From Curvibacter soli (GTDB lineage: Bacteria > Pseudomonadota > Gammaproteobacteria > Burkholderiales > Burkholderiaceae_C), in the NCBI RefSeq assembly GCF_029211125.1, contig NZ_JARGEN010000026.1, positions 1-64,000 on the forward strand: a stretch of DNA of 64,000 bases, written 5' to 3'. The notes under the pieces were generated by a model, which was given only the letters and a program-made list of their open reading frames with translations, searched no databases and was not told the DNA's origin. The number at the start of each line of letters is the position of its first letter. Position 1 is the first letter of the stretch. Position numbers and translations under genes: made by a program. Below are positions 1 through 9,789 of the stretch, piece after piece.

Positions 1-35
1 TTATCCCATCAACATGCACAAAATAACAGAGCGGC

Positions 36-44
36 TGATATAAT
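36..44 (+). promoter_or_regulatory. Possible extended -10 promoter for the phosphoesterase gene
   Basis: A TG dinucleotide, one base and a perfect TATAAT (39-44) form an extended -10 element 28 bases before the first gene. I see no good -35, which extended -10 promoters do not need. The flanking 70 bases are AT-rich compared with the rest of the window. Confidence 0.4.
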
Positions 45-71
45 TTTATACTGGTTTGCGTAAGTCCTAAA

Positions 72-1532
72 TTGAATATTTCCCGACGCAACCTGCTCAA
101 GGGTAGTGTTGCTGCTGGCCTTCTATCTAGCGCAGGGTCCATTGGACTGACTGCTTGTGGCGGGGACGACGAGGACACCTGGCGCCCCAAGCGGACGGTG
201 ATCGTGATTTTGGAAAACAAGTCGTTCAGCGAGTTGATCGACAGCAAGGACAGCGCCGGCAATATCCTCATGCCCTACCTCAACCAGTTGGCCGCCGCCA
301 GCGCGCTGCTGACGAAGTCTTATGCTGCGCCAACGCCCTACGGCATCATCCCCAGTGGTGGCGCGCCCATGGCAGCGGATCCGGCCAACCTGACCACCAC
401 GACCTGGACCAAGGGTGCGCCCTTCACGCATGGTCTGGCCGCCCGGGGCAGTCAGACCAATTACTTCTACCAGTTTGCCGGACATAACCAAGGTTTTCTG
501 CCTGACTGGTTCCTGCAGCCCGGCTCGGGCCGCAACCTGACTGCGTCGCCTCCAAACAACGTGGCGTTCCAGGACCAGTACGGCAACCTGCTGGTGGACG
601 CCAATGGGCTGCCCAAGCCGGTCTTCAGCGGTGAAATCGGCCTCTCGAACGAGTTGGTGACATCATTTCCCAACGTGTCACTGCCATTCACCACGCCCAA
701 CCTGGGCGCGGCAGTGATCGGCGCAGGTTTCACGTTCGCGACTTTCTCCGAATCGTTGCCCTATCCGTCCTACAACGGCAAGGACGCCAAGGCCGTCAGC
801 AACGGTGCCACCGACGGCTACGCCCGCCGCCACAACCCGGCCATCAACTGGATCAACTTCGCGGCCTACGGCAAGACCGTGCCGGCGGACAAACTGCGCT
901 TTACCCTGCCGCTCGGCGCCAATCTGGCGATGACCAACACCACGGACCCGGACGGCACCAAGTACCCGGGCTTTGGCGTCGACAAGGACGGCAAGGCCGT
1001 GGCCTTCGATCAGTTGCCCACTGTCTCGCTGGTGGTGCCGGATAACCAAAGCAACATCCACACCGGCACCAAGGCGGCGTGCGATGCGTGGCTGGCCAAG
1101 TACATCAAACCGTTCGCTGACTGGGCGGCCCAAAACGACAGCCTGCTGATCGTGACCACCGATGAGGATGGTTTTACCGATGCCAGCAATGGCGTGTCCA
1201 ATGTCGGCATGGATGGCCTGATCGCCAAAGCGTATGGTGGCGGGGGCAGCTACATGTACGGCGTCGATCCCATCACGACCTTGTTCTTCGGCCCGTCTTC
1301 CCGTATCAAGCCGGGCCGCATCGACACCAAGGTGGACCACCTGAACGTTCTCGCCACGGTGCTCAACATGTACGGTGTGCTCGAAACCTTCAAGACCGAC
1401 TTCAAGTCGACTTGGAGCGCTGCCACGCACCCCATCAACAGCAAGTGGGTAGGCGGCAATGACCCGGTGCGCCAAAAGGAGCTTGCTGCCCAACTTGCCA
1501 ATCTAACGCCTATCTCAACCGTGATGGTCTGA
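72..1532 (+). CDS. Tat-exported phosphoesterase family lipoprotein
   Basis: The 486-residue product opens with a twin-arginine signal (SRRNLLK, residues 4-10), a short hydrophobic stretch and a lipobox-like LTAC ending at Cys29, so it is probably exported folded and may be lipid-anchored. The segment VIVILENKSF (about 43-52) and a later TTDEDGF (about 362-368) resemble the metal-binding blocks of the alkaline phosphatase / phospholipase C superfamily, close to acid phosphatase AcpA types. The only suitable start is TTG at 72, chosen because it puts the RR motif at the usual place; no clear Shine-Dalgarno sequence is seen. Substrate is unknown: phosphomonoester or phospholipid head group are both possible. 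The upstream neighbour is outside the window. Confidence 0.7.
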   Translation: MNISRRNLLKGSVAAGLLSSAGSIGLTACGGDDEDTWRPKRTVIVILENKSFSELIDSKDSAGNILMPYLNQLAAASALLTKSYAAPTPYGIIPSGGAPMAADPANLTTTTWTKGAPFTHGLAARGSQTNYFYQFAGHNQGFLPDWFLQPGSGRNLTASPPNNVAFQDQYGNLLVDANGLPKPVFSGEIGLSNELVTSFPNVSLPFTTPNLGAAVIGAGFTFATFSESLPYPSYNGKDAKAVSNGATDGYARRHNPAINWINFAAYGKTVPADKLRFTLPLGANLAMTNTTDPDGTKYPGFGVDKDGKAVAFDQLPTVSLVVPDNQSNIHTGTKAACDAWLAKYIKPFADWAAQNDSLLIVTTDEDGFTDASNGVSNVGMDGLIAKAYGGGGSYMYGVDPITTLFFGPSSRIKPGRIDTKVDHLNVLATVLNMYGVLETFKTDFKSTWSAATHPINSKWVGGNDPVRQKELAAQLANLTPISTVMV

Positions 1533-1691
1533 TAGACCACGGCCTTATGCGGACCTTCAGGATGCTGGAATCGGTGGCCTCGTGCACTGCGATGCCACCG
1601 GCGTCCGCATTCAGCACGTCACTTACCCGATTTTCAATCCACCAAGGCCGTGCAGCCGGACAGCCGGGCGCATCGGAGACAATGCGCTTTC

Positions 1692-2834
1692 ATGAAACGC
1701 TTCTGGTTGTTGTTCTCGCAGGCCGTGACCGTCCTCGTCGCGGCCTATTTCGTCGTTGCCACGCTCAAGCCGGAATGGCTCAACCGTAGCTCGCTACGCA
1801 CGGGCGGCGCCGTGGCGCTGTTCGAGGCCCCTGCCTCCGGCCCCCCCCAGCCCGCGCCGGGCAGCCTGAGCGCGGCAGCGAAGAAGGCGTCGCCCGCCGT
1901 CGTCAGCATCAACACCAGCAAGGCCGTGCGCCACCCGCGCAGCGATGACCCGTGGTTCCGCTTCTTCTTCGGCGACCAGGGCAGCCAGTTCCAGACCGGG
2001 CTGGGCAGCGGCGTGATCGTGAGCCCCAGCGGCTACATCCTGACCAACAACCATGTCGTGGAAGGCGCCGACGAGATCGAGGTGGCGCTCAACGATGGTC
2101 GCCACGCCAGCGCGAAGGTGATCGGCACCGACCCCGACACCGACCTCGCCATCGTAAAAATCGCCCTCGACCGCCTGCCCGTCATCGTGCTGGGCGACTC
2201 CGACGCACTGCAGGTGGGCGATCAGGTGCTGGCCATCGGCAACCCCTTCGGCGTGGGGCAGACGGTGACCAGCGGCATCGTCTCGGCGCTCGGGCGCAAT
2301 CAGCTCGGCATCAACACGTTTGAAAATTTCATCCAGACCGACGCCGCCATCAACCCCGGCAACTCGGGTGGCGCGCTAGTGGACGTGAACGGCAACCTGC
2401 TGGGCATCAACACCGCGATCTACTCGCGCTCGGGCGGCAGCATGGGCATCGGCTTCGCCATTCCGGTGTCCACGGCGCGGCAGGTGCTCGAAGGCATCGT
2501 GCAGGACGGCCAGGTCACGCGCGGCTGGATTGGGGTGGAGCCCAACGACCTCTCGCCCGAGCTGGCCGAAACCTTCGGCGTGGACGCAACCGAGGGCGTG
2601 ATCATCACCGGCGTGCTGCAGAACGGCCCGGCGGCCCAGGCAGGCATCCGGCCCGGCGACGTGATCGTGCAGGTCGCTGGCAGAACCGTCGGCAAGACGG
2701 CGGAACTGCTGACCGCGGTGGCCGCGCTGAAGCCGGGTGTGCCCGCACCGTTCGGTGTGCTGCGCCACAATGACAAGCTGAGCATCGACGTGACGCCCGG
2801 CACCAGGCCCAAGGCCGATGTGTCGCGGCGCTAG
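1692..2834 (+). CDS. DegS/HtrA-type membrane-anchored serine protease with one PDZ domain
   Basis: The 380-residue protein has an N-terminal hydrophobic anchor (about 5-24), a trypsin-like domain with His121 (TNNHVV), Asp151 (DTDLAIVK) and Ser225 (GNSGGA), and a single C-terminal PDZ domain (about 275-370). One PDZ plus an uncleaved anchor is the DegS layout, and such proteases sense or degrade misfolded envelope proteins. The ATG at 1692 is preferred over an upstream one at 1650 because it has GGAGAC about 11 bases before it and starts directly with the anchor. The stop codon TAG at 2832-2834 lies in the CTAG that borders repeat element A1. Whether it acts on an anti-sigma factor as DegS does cannot be told from here. 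Confidence 0.88.
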   Translation: MKRFWLLFSQAVTVLVAAYFVVATLKPEWLNRSSLRTGGAVALFEAPASGPPQPAPGSLSAAAKKASPAVVSINTSKAVRHPRSDDPWFRFFFGDQGSQFQTGLGSGVIVSPSGYILTNNHVVEGADEIEVALNDGRHASAKVIGTDPDTDLAIVKIALDRLPVIVLGDSDALQVGDQVLAIGNPFGVGQTVTSGIVSALGRNQLGINTFENFIQTDAAINPGNSGGALVDVNGNLLGINTAIYSRSGGSMGIGFAIPVSTARQVLEGIVQDGQVTRGWIGVEPNDLSPELAETFGVDATEGVIITGVLQNGPAAQAGIRPGDVIVQVAGRTVGKTAELLTAVAALKPGVPAPFGVLRHNDKLSIDVTPGTRPKADVSRR

Positions 2835-2996
2835 TGCGGTGTTCACCGCTTGGCGGCACCAATAAAAGCGATGCGTTTTGGCGCAGGGCAAGGCGCAAAC
2901 CACAGCGATAGCCGCAGCTATCGCGAGGATTTGCAACGCCGCCATGCGGCAAAAGGCGCGGTTTTATGTGCTGTTTAGCGTTGAACACTGCACTAG
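2831..2996. repeat. Repeat family A, copy 1 (MITE-like, 158 bp, CTAG borders)
   Basis: The element (2835-2992) is bounded on both sides by CTAG, a plausible 4-bp target duplication. Its ends are inverted: TGCGGTGTTCA at the left and TGAACACTGCA at the right. The inner part contains the inverted repeat GCGATAG / CTATCGC. A second copy lies at 51910-52076 with long stretches of identity and 9 extra central bases. It encodes no transposase, so it would be a non-autonomous element. The left CTAG holds the stop codon of the upstream protease gene. The CTAG-type target suggests an IS5-like mobiliser, which is inference. Confidence 0.75.
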
Positions 2997-3024
2997 CATG
3001 CGCACCCCATCCCCGGTTCGTACA

Positions 3025-3543
3025 ATGGCCACTCTGTGCACTTCCTATCGCCGCCGCCTGGCAATTCTCGCCATGCTGTCCATGCTGCAAGTTTTGGCGC
3101 CCTTCCTGCACACGCATTTCGGCGGCTCGCACCTGCATGGTTGGCACATCCACGTGCAACGCTCCACCATGGACCATGCCGCTAAAGTGGCCTGGAGCGC
3201 CGCGCCGCAGCCAGCGCTGGCCCATGCGTACGATGCCGCGGAGGTAGATGTGGAGCAGGGCCCGCAGCCAGTCGAGCGGCCTGCGCATCCGATCGACCAG
3301 CAGGCGGCACTGTGGTTCGTTGCAATCGCCGCAGTTTCGCTCCTGCTGCTCGGCGCCAGCTTCGCCTTACAGACAAGATCTGCGCTGCAGCCCGTCTGGC
3401 GCCTCCCACCGCCGCGCTGGCACCGCCCCAATGCACCACCACCCGCGCTGGCGCCGCCTGCCCGCGCCAGAGACGCCCGCTGGCCGGCAGTTTCCACGTG
3501 GAGACATGCCCGTGCCTTGAGTTGCTGCGGCCTGCCGGCGTGA
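3025..3543 (+). CDS. Small membrane protein with a His-rich periplasmic loop
   Basis: I do not recognise this 172-residue protein. It has a hydrophobic N-terminal segment (about 12-27), then a histidine-dense loop with His29, 31, 36, 38, 41 and 43, and a second membrane segment at about 92-113. The C-terminal third is rich in Pro, Arg and Ala. The histidine cluster suggests metal (copper, zinc or nickel) binding. It lies just upstream of a cytochrome b561 gene, with 55 bases between, so the two may be co-transcribed. The ATG at 3025 is used; one at 2998 is also possible. Composition is normal for the neighbourhood, and I cannot exclude that the C-terminus is poorly conserved. Confidence 0.6.
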   Translation: MATLCTSYRRRLAILAMLSMLQVLAPFLHTHFGGSHLHGWHIHVQRSTMDHAAKVAWSAAPQPALAHAYDAAEVDVEQGPQPVERPAHPIDQQAALWFVAIAAVSLLLLGASFALQTRSALQPVWRLPPPRWHRPNAPPPALAPPARARDARWPAVSTWRHARALSCCGLPA

Positions 3544-3598
3544 TAGTCTTCGCGCACCGGTGTCTGCAGCGTATGAACCCCACTCCTCCAGAAAAATC

Positions 3599-4138
3599 AT
3601 GACGAATCCCACCGATCCTCCACTGAACCGCTATTCCATGCCCATGCGGCTGCTGCACTGGCTGGTGCTGGCCGCGGTGGTCATGGCCGTCGCTGCCATC
3701 CAGGTGCGCGAGCTGTTTCCACGCGACAGCAGCGAGCGCTCGCTCGCCTTCATCGCCCATGAAAGCGCGGGCCTGCTGGTGCTGCTGCTGATGACGGTGC
3801 GCATCTTCGTGCGGCTGGCCTCCACCGTGCCGCCGCCAGTACCCGGCAACCCGCTGATCGCGCGCGCTGCCCAGGCCATGCATCTGGCGCTGTACCTCCT
3901 GATGCTGGCCATGCCGGTGCTGGGCCTGCTGACGGTGGCGACGGCGGGGTACCCGCTGAACTTCTTCGGTATCCCGCTGGACCTGGGGCTGGCCGCCAAC
4001 AAGGGCCTGTCCGGCACGCTCAAGGATATCCACGAGAACGGCGCCACGCTGGTCTACGTGCTGGTGGGCGGACACGCGGCGGCGGCGCTGTGGCACCAGT
4101 TCTGGGTGCGCGACCGGCTCATCGCGCGCATGCTCTGA
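3599..4138 (+). CDS. Cytochrome b561 family protein
   Basis: The 179-residue protein has four predicted membrane helices and the bacterial cytochrome b561 pattern. Histidines sit in helix one (MRLLHWLVL, near residue 20), helix two (FIAHESAGLLVLL), helix three (AMHLALYLL) and helix four (VGGHAAAALWHQF); these are candidate ligands for two b-type haems. Members pass electrons between quinol and periplasmic acceptors or superoxide. The ATG at 3599 is chosen because the upstream extension is not conserved-looking and the first helix then starts at the usual distance. It ends 19 bases before the convergent tatC gene. Confidence 0.85.
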   Translation: MTNPTDPPLNRYSMPMRLLHWLVLAAVVMAVAAIQVRELFPRDSSERSLAFIAHESAGLLVLLLMTVRIFVRLASTVPPPVPGNPLIARAAQAMHLALYLLMLAMPVLGLLTVATAGYPLNFFGIPLDLGLAANKGLSGTLKDIHENGATLVYVLVGGHAAAALWHQFWVRDRLIARML

Positions 4139-4157
4139 TGCGCTTGGCCAGCCGGGG

Positions 4158-4961
4158 TCAGTTCGCGGCCTCGGCCTTTTTTTCCTCGGCCCCGTCATCC
4201 GGAGCCTTGGTGTGCCTGATGAAAATCTGCGCGGCCCAGATGCCGACTTCGTACAGTACGCACATGGGCAGCGCCAGCGCGAGCTGCGACACCACATCGG
4301 GCGGCGTGACCACGGCCGCGACCACGAAGGCCACTACGATGAAATAGCCGCGGAAAGACTTGAACTTGTCGATGCTGACCAGCCCCATGCGCGCCAGCAC
4401 GACCACGGCAATGGGCACTTCGAAGGCGATGCCGAAGGCCAGGAACATGGTAAGCACGAAGCTGAGATATGCCTCGATGTCGGGCGCCGCAGTGATGCTC
4501 TTGGGCGCGAAGCCCTGGATGAAGGCGAACACTTTGCCGAACACGAAGAAATAGCAGAACGCCACGCCCATGAAGAACAGCAGCGTGCTGGAGACGACCA
4601 GCGGCAGCACGAGCTTCTTCTCGTGCGAATACAGGCCCGGCGCGACGAAGGCCCAGACCTGGTAGAGCACCACGGGCAGCGCGACCAGGAAGGCCGCCAT
4701 GAGCAGGATCTTCAGCGGCACCATGAAAGGCGAGATGACCGAGGTGGCGATCAGCGTGGCGCCCTTGGGCAGGTGCGCAACCAGGGGCGCGGCCAGCAGG
4801 TCGTACAGCGTGCCCGGGCCGGGGAAGAAAAAAAGCACACTGGCCACCACGCCCACGGCCAGCAGCGCGCGGATGAGCCGGTCGCGCAACTCGACCAGAT
4901 GCTCCACGAACGGCTGTTCGGTGCCTGCGAGTTCGTCTTCTTTATCGGGAGTGTCGGACAT
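4158..4961 (-). CDS. tatC: Sec-independent protein translocase TatC
   Basis: TatC is the multi-spanning receptor of the twin-arginine export system and binds RR signal peptides together with TatB. The 267-residue sequence has six hydrophobic segments, the N-terminal FVEHLVELRDRLIRA block (about 18-32) with the Glu and Arg typical of the first cytoplasmic face, and the conserved FRGYFIVVAFVVAAVVTPPDVVSQ region near 200-220. The C-terminal tail is charged. It is the last gene of the tatABC block and of the long minus-strand run. A Tat substrate is encoded at the left end of this window (72-1532). Confidence 0.95.
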   Translation of the reverse strand: MSDTPDKEDELAGTEQPFVEHLVELRDRLIRALLAVGVVASVLFFFPGPGTLYDLLAAPLVAHLPKGATLIATSVISPFMVPLKILLMAAFLVALPVVLYQVWAFVAPGLYSHEKKLVLPLVVSSTLLFFMGVAFCYFFVFGKVFAFIQGFAPKSITAAPDIEAYLSFVLTMFLAFGIAFEVPIAVVVLARMGLVSIDKFKSFRGYFIVVAFVVAAVVTPPDVVSQLALALPMCVLYEVGIWAAQIFIRHTKAPDDGAEEKKAEAAN

Positions 4962-5030
4962 GGTGGTGGGGTGGGGAGGGACGTTGCCCGCGCGCGGCGG
5001 GCGCCGACGGCGCCGGTTGCGCAGCCGCGC

Positions 5031-5498
5031 TCAATGGAATTTCTGGGGCCGGTAGCGCGCCACGCGGGCGGCGCCCGAAAGCGCCTTGGTGCGCACGCCG
5101 TTGCGCGCCTTGTACCACTGCGGCACGGTGCCGCGCTTGAGGCGCCAGTTCTTGCCGGGGTTCTTGTAGATGGGTGCGGGTGGGTCGGCTCCGATGGCAG
5201 GCACGGCGGCGTCCACGCCTTCCCCGGGCGACGACCATTGCCGGTCGAAATCGCTGGCCTGGGTCTGGATGGAATGCTCCACGTCGCGCGCGGCGCCTTC
5301 CACCGTGTCCTTCATCTTGCGCAGTTCGTCGAGCTCCATGGAGCGGTTGACCTCGGCCTTCACGTCGTTCACGTAGCGCTGGGCCTTGCCCAGCAGCGTG
5401 CCCACGGTGCGGGCCACGCGCGGCAGCTTCTCGGGGCCGATGACGATCAACGCCACGGCGCCGATCAGCGCCATCTTGGAAATGCCGAGGTCGAGCAC
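5031..5498 (-). CDS. tatB: Sec-independent protein translocase TatB
   Basis: The 155-residue protein has an N-terminal membrane helix ([21 protein letters not shown]), the Gly-Pro-Glu hinge that marks TatB, an amphipathic helix and a long polar tail rich in Arg and Lys. TatB forms the receptor complex with TatC. I take the GTG at 5498 as the start because it gives LDLGISKM, matching the usual short TatB N-terminus. The gene starts 20 bases after tatA ends and is followed by tatC after 69 bases. Confidence 0.9.
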   Translation of the reverse strand: MLDLGISKMALIGAVALIVIGPEKLPRVARTVGTLLGKAQRYVNDVKAEVNRSMELDELRKMKDTVEGAARDVEHSIQTQASDFDRQWSSPGEGVDAAVPAIGADPPAPIYKNPGKNWRLKRGTVPQWYKARNGVRTKALSGAARVARYRPQKFH

Positions 5499-5518
5499 GG
5501 TTGTCTTCTGACCGCGGG

Positions 5519-5746
5519 TCAGGACTTGGTCTTGGCTTCGACGTCGATGGTGGCCTTGTCGGTGGCCGCGTTGGCGACCTGGCCGGCAGGCTTCTCCTCG
5601 GTGCTGGAGCCTTCCTTCATGCCGTCCTTGAAACCCTTGACGGCGCCGCCGAGGTCGGAGCCGATGTTCTTGAGCTTCTTGGTGCCGAACACCATGACGA
5701 CGATGAGCAGCACGATCAGCCAGTGCCAGATGGACAGGGAACCCAT
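5519..5746 (-). CDS. tatA: Sec-independent protein translocase TatA
   Basis: The 75-residue protein starts [21 protein letters not shown], one membrane helix, followed by the [14 protein letters not shown] hinge and amphipathic helix that define TatA/E. TatA multimers form the transport pore. The tail has a Lys/Glu-rich segment. It opens the tatABC block, about 100 bases downstream of the HIT gene. The terminal sequence AKTKS is ordinary for the family. Confidence 0.95.
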   Translation of the reverse strand: MGSLSIWHWLIVLLIVVMVFGTKKLKNIGSDLGGAVKGFKDGMKEGSSTEEKPAGQVANAATDKATIDVEAKTKS

Positions 5747-5847
5747 GGATCTCTCCTAGTGAATGGTCGGATTTTAGTCGCCGAGGGTACGCCAGGCGCG
5801 TGCAGCGCCGGTGAATATCCCTCAGCCACGCATCGTTTCTGCGGGTA

Positions 5848-6207
5848 TCAGCCCTTGAGCCAGGGGCGCGGACCACCGATCACGTGCAAGTGCAGGTGGT
5901 GCACCTCCTGGCCGCCGTCGCCGCCGGTGTTTACCAGAATGCGGAAACCGCCCTCGGGGTACGGCCTGCAGCCCTGCTCCGCGGCAAGCAGGGGCGCCAG
6001 TACCATCATCCTGCCAAGCAGCGGCGCATGCCCGGGTCCGGCCTGTGCCATCGAGGGAATGTGGGTCTTGGGGACGAGCAGGAAGTGCACCGGCGCCCAG
6101 GGGTGGATGTCGTGGAAGGCGAAAACCTCGTCGTCTTCATACACCTTGCGCGAGGGAATCGCGCCGGAGATGATCTTGCAGAAAATGCAGTCGGGGTCGT
6201 GGTTCAT
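5848..6207 (-). CDS. HIT family nucleotide hydrolase (HinT type)
   Basis: This 119-residue protein carries the histidine triad HHLHLHVI at 103-110, with His106 the expected nucleophile, and the N-terminal [13 protein letters not shown] block (7-19) with its two cysteines and conserved Ile-Pro. HIT proteins of this branch hydrolyse purine nucleoside phosphoramidates such as AMP-lysine. It lies 13 bases downstream of the DUF4870-like gene in the his-tat run. The product is cytoplasmic; no signal peptide is seen. Confidence 0.92.
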   Translation of the reverse strand: MNHDPDCIFCKIISGAIPSRKVYEDDEVFAFHDIHPWAPVHFLLVPKTHIPSMAQAGPGHAPLLGRMMVLAPLLAAEQGCRPYPEGGFRILVNTGGDGGQEVHHLHLHVIGGPRPWLKG

Positions 6208-6220
6208 GTTTGCTTGGGGC

Positions 6221-6601
6221 TTATTGCACGGGCAGCGGTTTGCGGTCGTTCCAGTACAGCAGGCCCTTGACGAGCCGGTAGATCATCCAGATGAAGAGCA
6301 CGAAGAAAACGACGAAACCGATGCCCACCCAGATGGTGATGACGCCCACCACGCCCCAGACGATGCTCCACCAGAAGGTGCGGATCTGCCAGGTGAAATG
6401 GCTCTCGTACAGCGTGCCCGCCGCGTCCTCGCGCTTGACGTAGTTGATGACGATGGCCACGATGGCCGTCAGGCCCGTGACCCACGCGAACGCGTAGAGG
6501 ATGTAGATCACCAGCGTGAGCTGGCGCAGGCTTGCGAGCTGCTCGTCGGTCTTGCCATTGCCGCTGTCCGCGATCTCCACCACCAGTGCCTCGTTGCTCA
6601 T
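6221..6601 (-). CDS. DUF4870-like inner membrane protein
   Basis: The 126-residue protein has three hydrophobic segments (about 26-50, 73-88 and 86-112, partly merged) and the polar motif [25 protein letters not shown] between the first two, as in the DUF4870 / YtcA-like membrane families. No enzymatic motif is present. Its start codon overlaps the hisE stop as ATGA, so it is translationally coupled to the histidine genes, yet nothing shows a histidine-related role. Similar proteins sit at this position in related his operons as far as I recall. Confidence 0.75.
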   Translation of the reverse strand: MSNEALVVEIADSGNGKTDEQLASLRQLTLVIYILYAFAWVTGLTAIVAIVINYVKREDAAGTLYESHFTWQIRTFWWSIVWGVVGVITIWVGIGFVVFFVLFIWMIYRLVKGLLYWNDRKPLPVQ

Positions 6602-6972
6602 GGCATGTCCTTCCCCATTTCGGCGACGCTGCGTTCGCGCACCTTGCGCAGCGCCTTTTCTTCAATGCCGCTGGTGCCTTCGCGGCGCTCCAGTTCGTCG
6701 AGCACGTTCTGCGGCGACAGGCCATAGTAGGCCAGCGCCACCATGCTGTGGAACCATAGATCGGCCACCTCGTAGACGATCTTCTGCGGATCGCCGTCCT
6801 TGGCGGCCATGACGGTTTCGGTGGCCTCCTCGCCGATCTTCTTCAGAAAAGCGTCGGGCCCCTCGGCAAGCAGGCGCGACACGTAGCTTTTCTCCGGATC
6901 GCCACCATTGGCAGGCTTGCGGCTTTCTATCACGGCAGCCAGGCGCGCGAGGGAATCATCACTGGAGCTCAT
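6598..6972 (-). CDS. hisE: Phosphoribosyl-ATP pyrophosphatase HisE
   Basis: HisE hydrolyses phosphoribosyl-ATP to phosphoribosyl-AMP, the second step of histidine synthesis. The 124-residue product shows the MazG-like block [17 protein letters not shown] (about 44-60) with the metal-binding Glu residues and the [18 protein letters not shown] helix. The ATG at 6972 is used; an upstream frame extension begins inside hisI. In this group HisE and HisI are separate proteins rather than a fusion. The gene starts 7 bases after hisI. Confidence 0.95.
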   Translation of the reverse strand: MSSSDDSLARLAAVIESRKPANGGDPEKSYVSRLLAEGPDAFLKKIGEEATETVMAAKDGDPQKIVYEVADLWFHSMVALAYYGLSPQNVLDELERREGTSGIEEKALRKVRERSVAEMGKDMP

Positions 6973-6979
6973 GTCTGCA

Positions 6980-7399
6980 TTATTTACTGTAGATGGTCTG
7001 CGGGTCCTTGAGCACGGGCTCGGCGGCCTTCCAGGCGCCATTCTCGTAGCGCTGGAAAAAACAGCTATGCCGCCCCGTGTGGCAGGCGATGCCGGGCTCG
7101 TGCCCCAGTTGCGTGACCTGCAGCAGCACCACGTCGTTGTCGCAGTCGAGGCGGATCTCGTGCACCGTCTGCACGTGGCCCGACTCCTCGCCCTTGAACC
7201 ACAGCCTGCCGCGCGAGCGGCTGAAGTACACCGCGCGGCCCAGTTCTGCCGTCCTGGCCAGCGCCTCGCGGTTCATCCAGGCGAACATCAGCACATCGTT
7301 CGTGCCGCGCTCCTGCGCGATCACGGGCACCAGGCCGTGCGCATCCCATTTCACTTCGTCAAGCCAGTCCATGGCGAGATTGTCGGCGATTTGCACCAT
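6980..7399 (-). CDS. hisI: Phosphoribosyl-AMP cyclohydrolase HisI
   Basis: HisI opens the purine ring of phosphoribosyl-AMP. The 139-residue protein has the [10 protein letters not shown] block, the [14 protein letters not shown] segment and the metal-binding triplet of cysteines in LDCDND and [17 protein letters not shown] lies upstream of the ATG at 7399; the next ATG at 7372 (MDWLDEVKW) is a common N-terminus in relatives and cannot be excluded. It follows hisF after 40 bases. Confidence 0.95.
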   Translation of the reverse strand: MVQIADNLAMDWLDEVKWDAHGLVPVIAQERGTNDVLMFAWMNREALARTAELGRAVYFSRSRGRLWFKGEESGHVQTVHEIRLDCDNDVVLLQVTQLGHEPGIACHTGRHSCFFQRYENGAWKAAEPVLKDPQTIYSK

Positions 7400-7439
7400 G
7401 CGGCAGTTGCGTCCCTCCGGCGCCCGGGCTGCACGCGCA

Positions 7440-8219
<780 letters not shown>

Positions 8220-8224
8220 GTAAA

Positions 8225-8330
8225 CCCCCACGGTCGCCCACTGCGTGTAGCTGCCTGCCCCCATGCGCAGGCTTGCCCTGCGCTTCGCTGGTGCAAGGGG
8301 TCGCGTTCAGCCTTGGGGCGGCCCGGCGGC
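8225..8330 (-). repeat. Repeat family C, copy 1 (hisA-hisF spacer)
   Basis: The spacer between hisA and hisF carries the family C signature: a left end CCCCCACGGTCGCCCACTGC, a variable middle, and the right end CCTTGGGGCGGCCCGGCGGC. The same two ends occur, on the other strand, in the hisG-murA spacer at 13579-13651, and in mpl at 53857-53905. No gene is encoded. Confidence 0.65.
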
Positions 8331-8336
8331 AAAGCA

Positions 8337-9086
8337 TCAGCCCGCTGCCCCGTTGAGTTCATCGGCGCGCGTCTGCGCGGCGGCGAAGTCGAGGTCGCCG
8401 CTGTAGATGGCCCGCCCGCAGATCACGCCTTCCACGCCTTCGCTCTCCACGGCGCAGAGCTGCTCGATGTCGGCCATGCTCGACAGACCGCCCGAGGCGA
8501 TCACGGGGATGGTGAGCGCCTGCGCCAGCTTGACCGTGGCGTCGACGTTGATGCCGCTGAGCATGCCGTCGCGCCCGATGTCGGTGTAGACGATGGATTC
8601 GACGCCCCAGTCCTGGAACTTGCGCGCCAGGTCCACCACCTCGTGGCCCGTGAGCTTGCTCCAGCCGTCGGTGGCCACCTTGCCGTCCTTGGCGTCTAGG
8701 CCCACGATGATGTGGCCGCCGAAGGCGCTGCAGGCGTCTTTCAGAAAGCCCGGGTTCTTGACCGCCGCGGTGCCGATGATGACGTAGCGCAGGCCGCCGT
8801 CGATGTACTTCTCGATCGTGTCGAGGTCGCGGATGCCGCCGCCCAACTGCACCGGGATGTCGTCGCCGACGGCCTTGAGGATGGACTTGATGGCCGCGTA
8901 GTTCTGCGGCTTGCCGGCGAAGGCGCCGTTCAGGTCCACCAGGTGCAGCCGGCGCGCGCCCTGCTCCACCCAGCGCAGCGCCATGGCCGCAGGGTCTTCG
9001 CCAAAAGTGGTGGACTGGTCCATATCGCCTTGCTTGAGGCGCACGCAGTGACCGTCTTTCAGGTCGATGGCAGGAATGAGGAGCAT
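8337..9086 (-). CDS. hisA: ProFAR isomerase HisA
   Basis: HisA isomerises ProFAR to PRFAR. The 249-residue barrel begins [17 protein letters not shown] with the catalytic Asp at residue 8, has the second catalytic Asp in [10 protein letters not shown], and the phosphate site [12 protein letters not shown]. It shares the internal half-barrel repeat with HisF. It lies 46 bases after hisH and ends at the repeat C1 spacer. Confidence 0.96.
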   Translation of the reverse strand: MLLIPAIDLKDGHCVRLKQGDMDQSTTFGEDPAAMALRWVEQGARRLHLVDLNGAFAGKPQNYAAIKSILKAVGDDIPVQLGGGIRDLDTIEKYIDGGLRYVIIGTAAVKNPGFLKDACSAFGGHIIVGLDAKDGKVATDGWSKLTGHEVVDLARKFQDWGVESIVYTDIGRDGMLSGINVDATVKLAQALTIPVIASGGLSSMADIEQLCAVESEGVEGVICGRAIYSGDLDFAAAQTRADELNGAAG

Positions 9087-9132
9087 GGTTCCGTGAAGAA
9101 GCGGAAGGACGCTGGAAAAGGAAGAAAGGGGG

Positions 9133-9789
9133 TCAGGGAGCCCAGTGCAGGAAGTTGCGGTACAGCATCAGGCCCTGCTGCGCGCTTTTCTCCGGGTGGA
9201 ACTGGGTGGCAAAAATATTATCGTGGGCTATTGCCGCGGTAAAGCGCCCGCCGTAGTCCGCCTCGCCCACGCTGTGGCGCGCATCCGACGGACGGGCGTA
9301 GAAACTGTGCACGAAATAGAACCAGCTATCGTCGGGCACGCCCTCCCACAGCGCATGCGGCTGGGTCTGGGCGACGCGGTTCCAGCCCATCTGCGGCACC
9401 TTGTAGCGGCTGCCGTCAGGCTGCAGCCGGCCGGCCAGGCTGAACTTGGCCACCTCGCCGTGGACCAGGCCCAGGCCATCGGTCGGCCCTTCGTGGCTGC
9501 GGTCGAGCAGCATCTGCATGCCCACGCAGACGCCGAACAGGGGCTTGGTGGCCGCCGCCTCCAGCACGGATTCGAGCAGGCCGGATTCGCGCAGCTCGCG
9601 CATGCAGTCGGGCATGGCGCCCTGGCCCGGCAGCACCACGCGGGTGGCGGCGCGCACCTCATCGGGCCGCTGGGTGACGACAACGCGCACGCCCGTGTCC
9701 TGCGCCGCGGCCTGCACGGCCTGCGACACGGAACGCAGGTTGCCCATGCCGTAGTCGACGACAGCGACCGTGTTTGCTATCGTTTCCAT
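9133..9789 (-). CDS. hisH: Imidazole glycerol phosphate synthase glutaminase subunit HisH
   Basis: HisH hydrolyses glutamine and channels ammonia to HisF. The 218-residue protein has the class I amidotransferase nucleophile Cys88 in FGVCVGMQ, the [13 protein letters not shown] oxyanion block and the His-Glu pair in QFHPEKS near the C-terminus. The start ATG and the first codons (M-E-T-I-A) lie in repeat D1, which spans 9775-9841. No convincing Shine-Dalgarno sequence precedes the ATG, so the start could also depend on structure in that repeat. Confidence 0.95.
   Translation of the reverse strand: METIANTVAVVDYGMGNLRSVSQAVQAAAQDTGVRVVVTQRPDEVRAATRVVLPGQGAMPDCMRELRESGLLESVLEAAATKPLFGVCVGMQMLLDRSHEGPTDGLGLVHGEVAKFSLAGRLQPDGSRYKVPQMGWNRVAQTQPHALWEGVPDDSWFYFVHSFYARPSDARHSVGEADYGGRFTAAIAHDNIFATQFHPEKSAQQGLMLYRNFLHWAP

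Noticed and set aside
2878-3024. Coding potential in repeat A1 (start MAQGKAQTTAIAAAIARICN), also present in A2
   Set aside because: The frame lies entirely in the repeat, differs by a 9-base indel between copies, has no ribosome binding site and no relation to the adjacent genes.
4212-5759. A 515-codon plus-strand frame across tatC, tatB and tatA
   Set aside because: Antisense to three well-recognised tat genes and rich in Arg, His and Gln.
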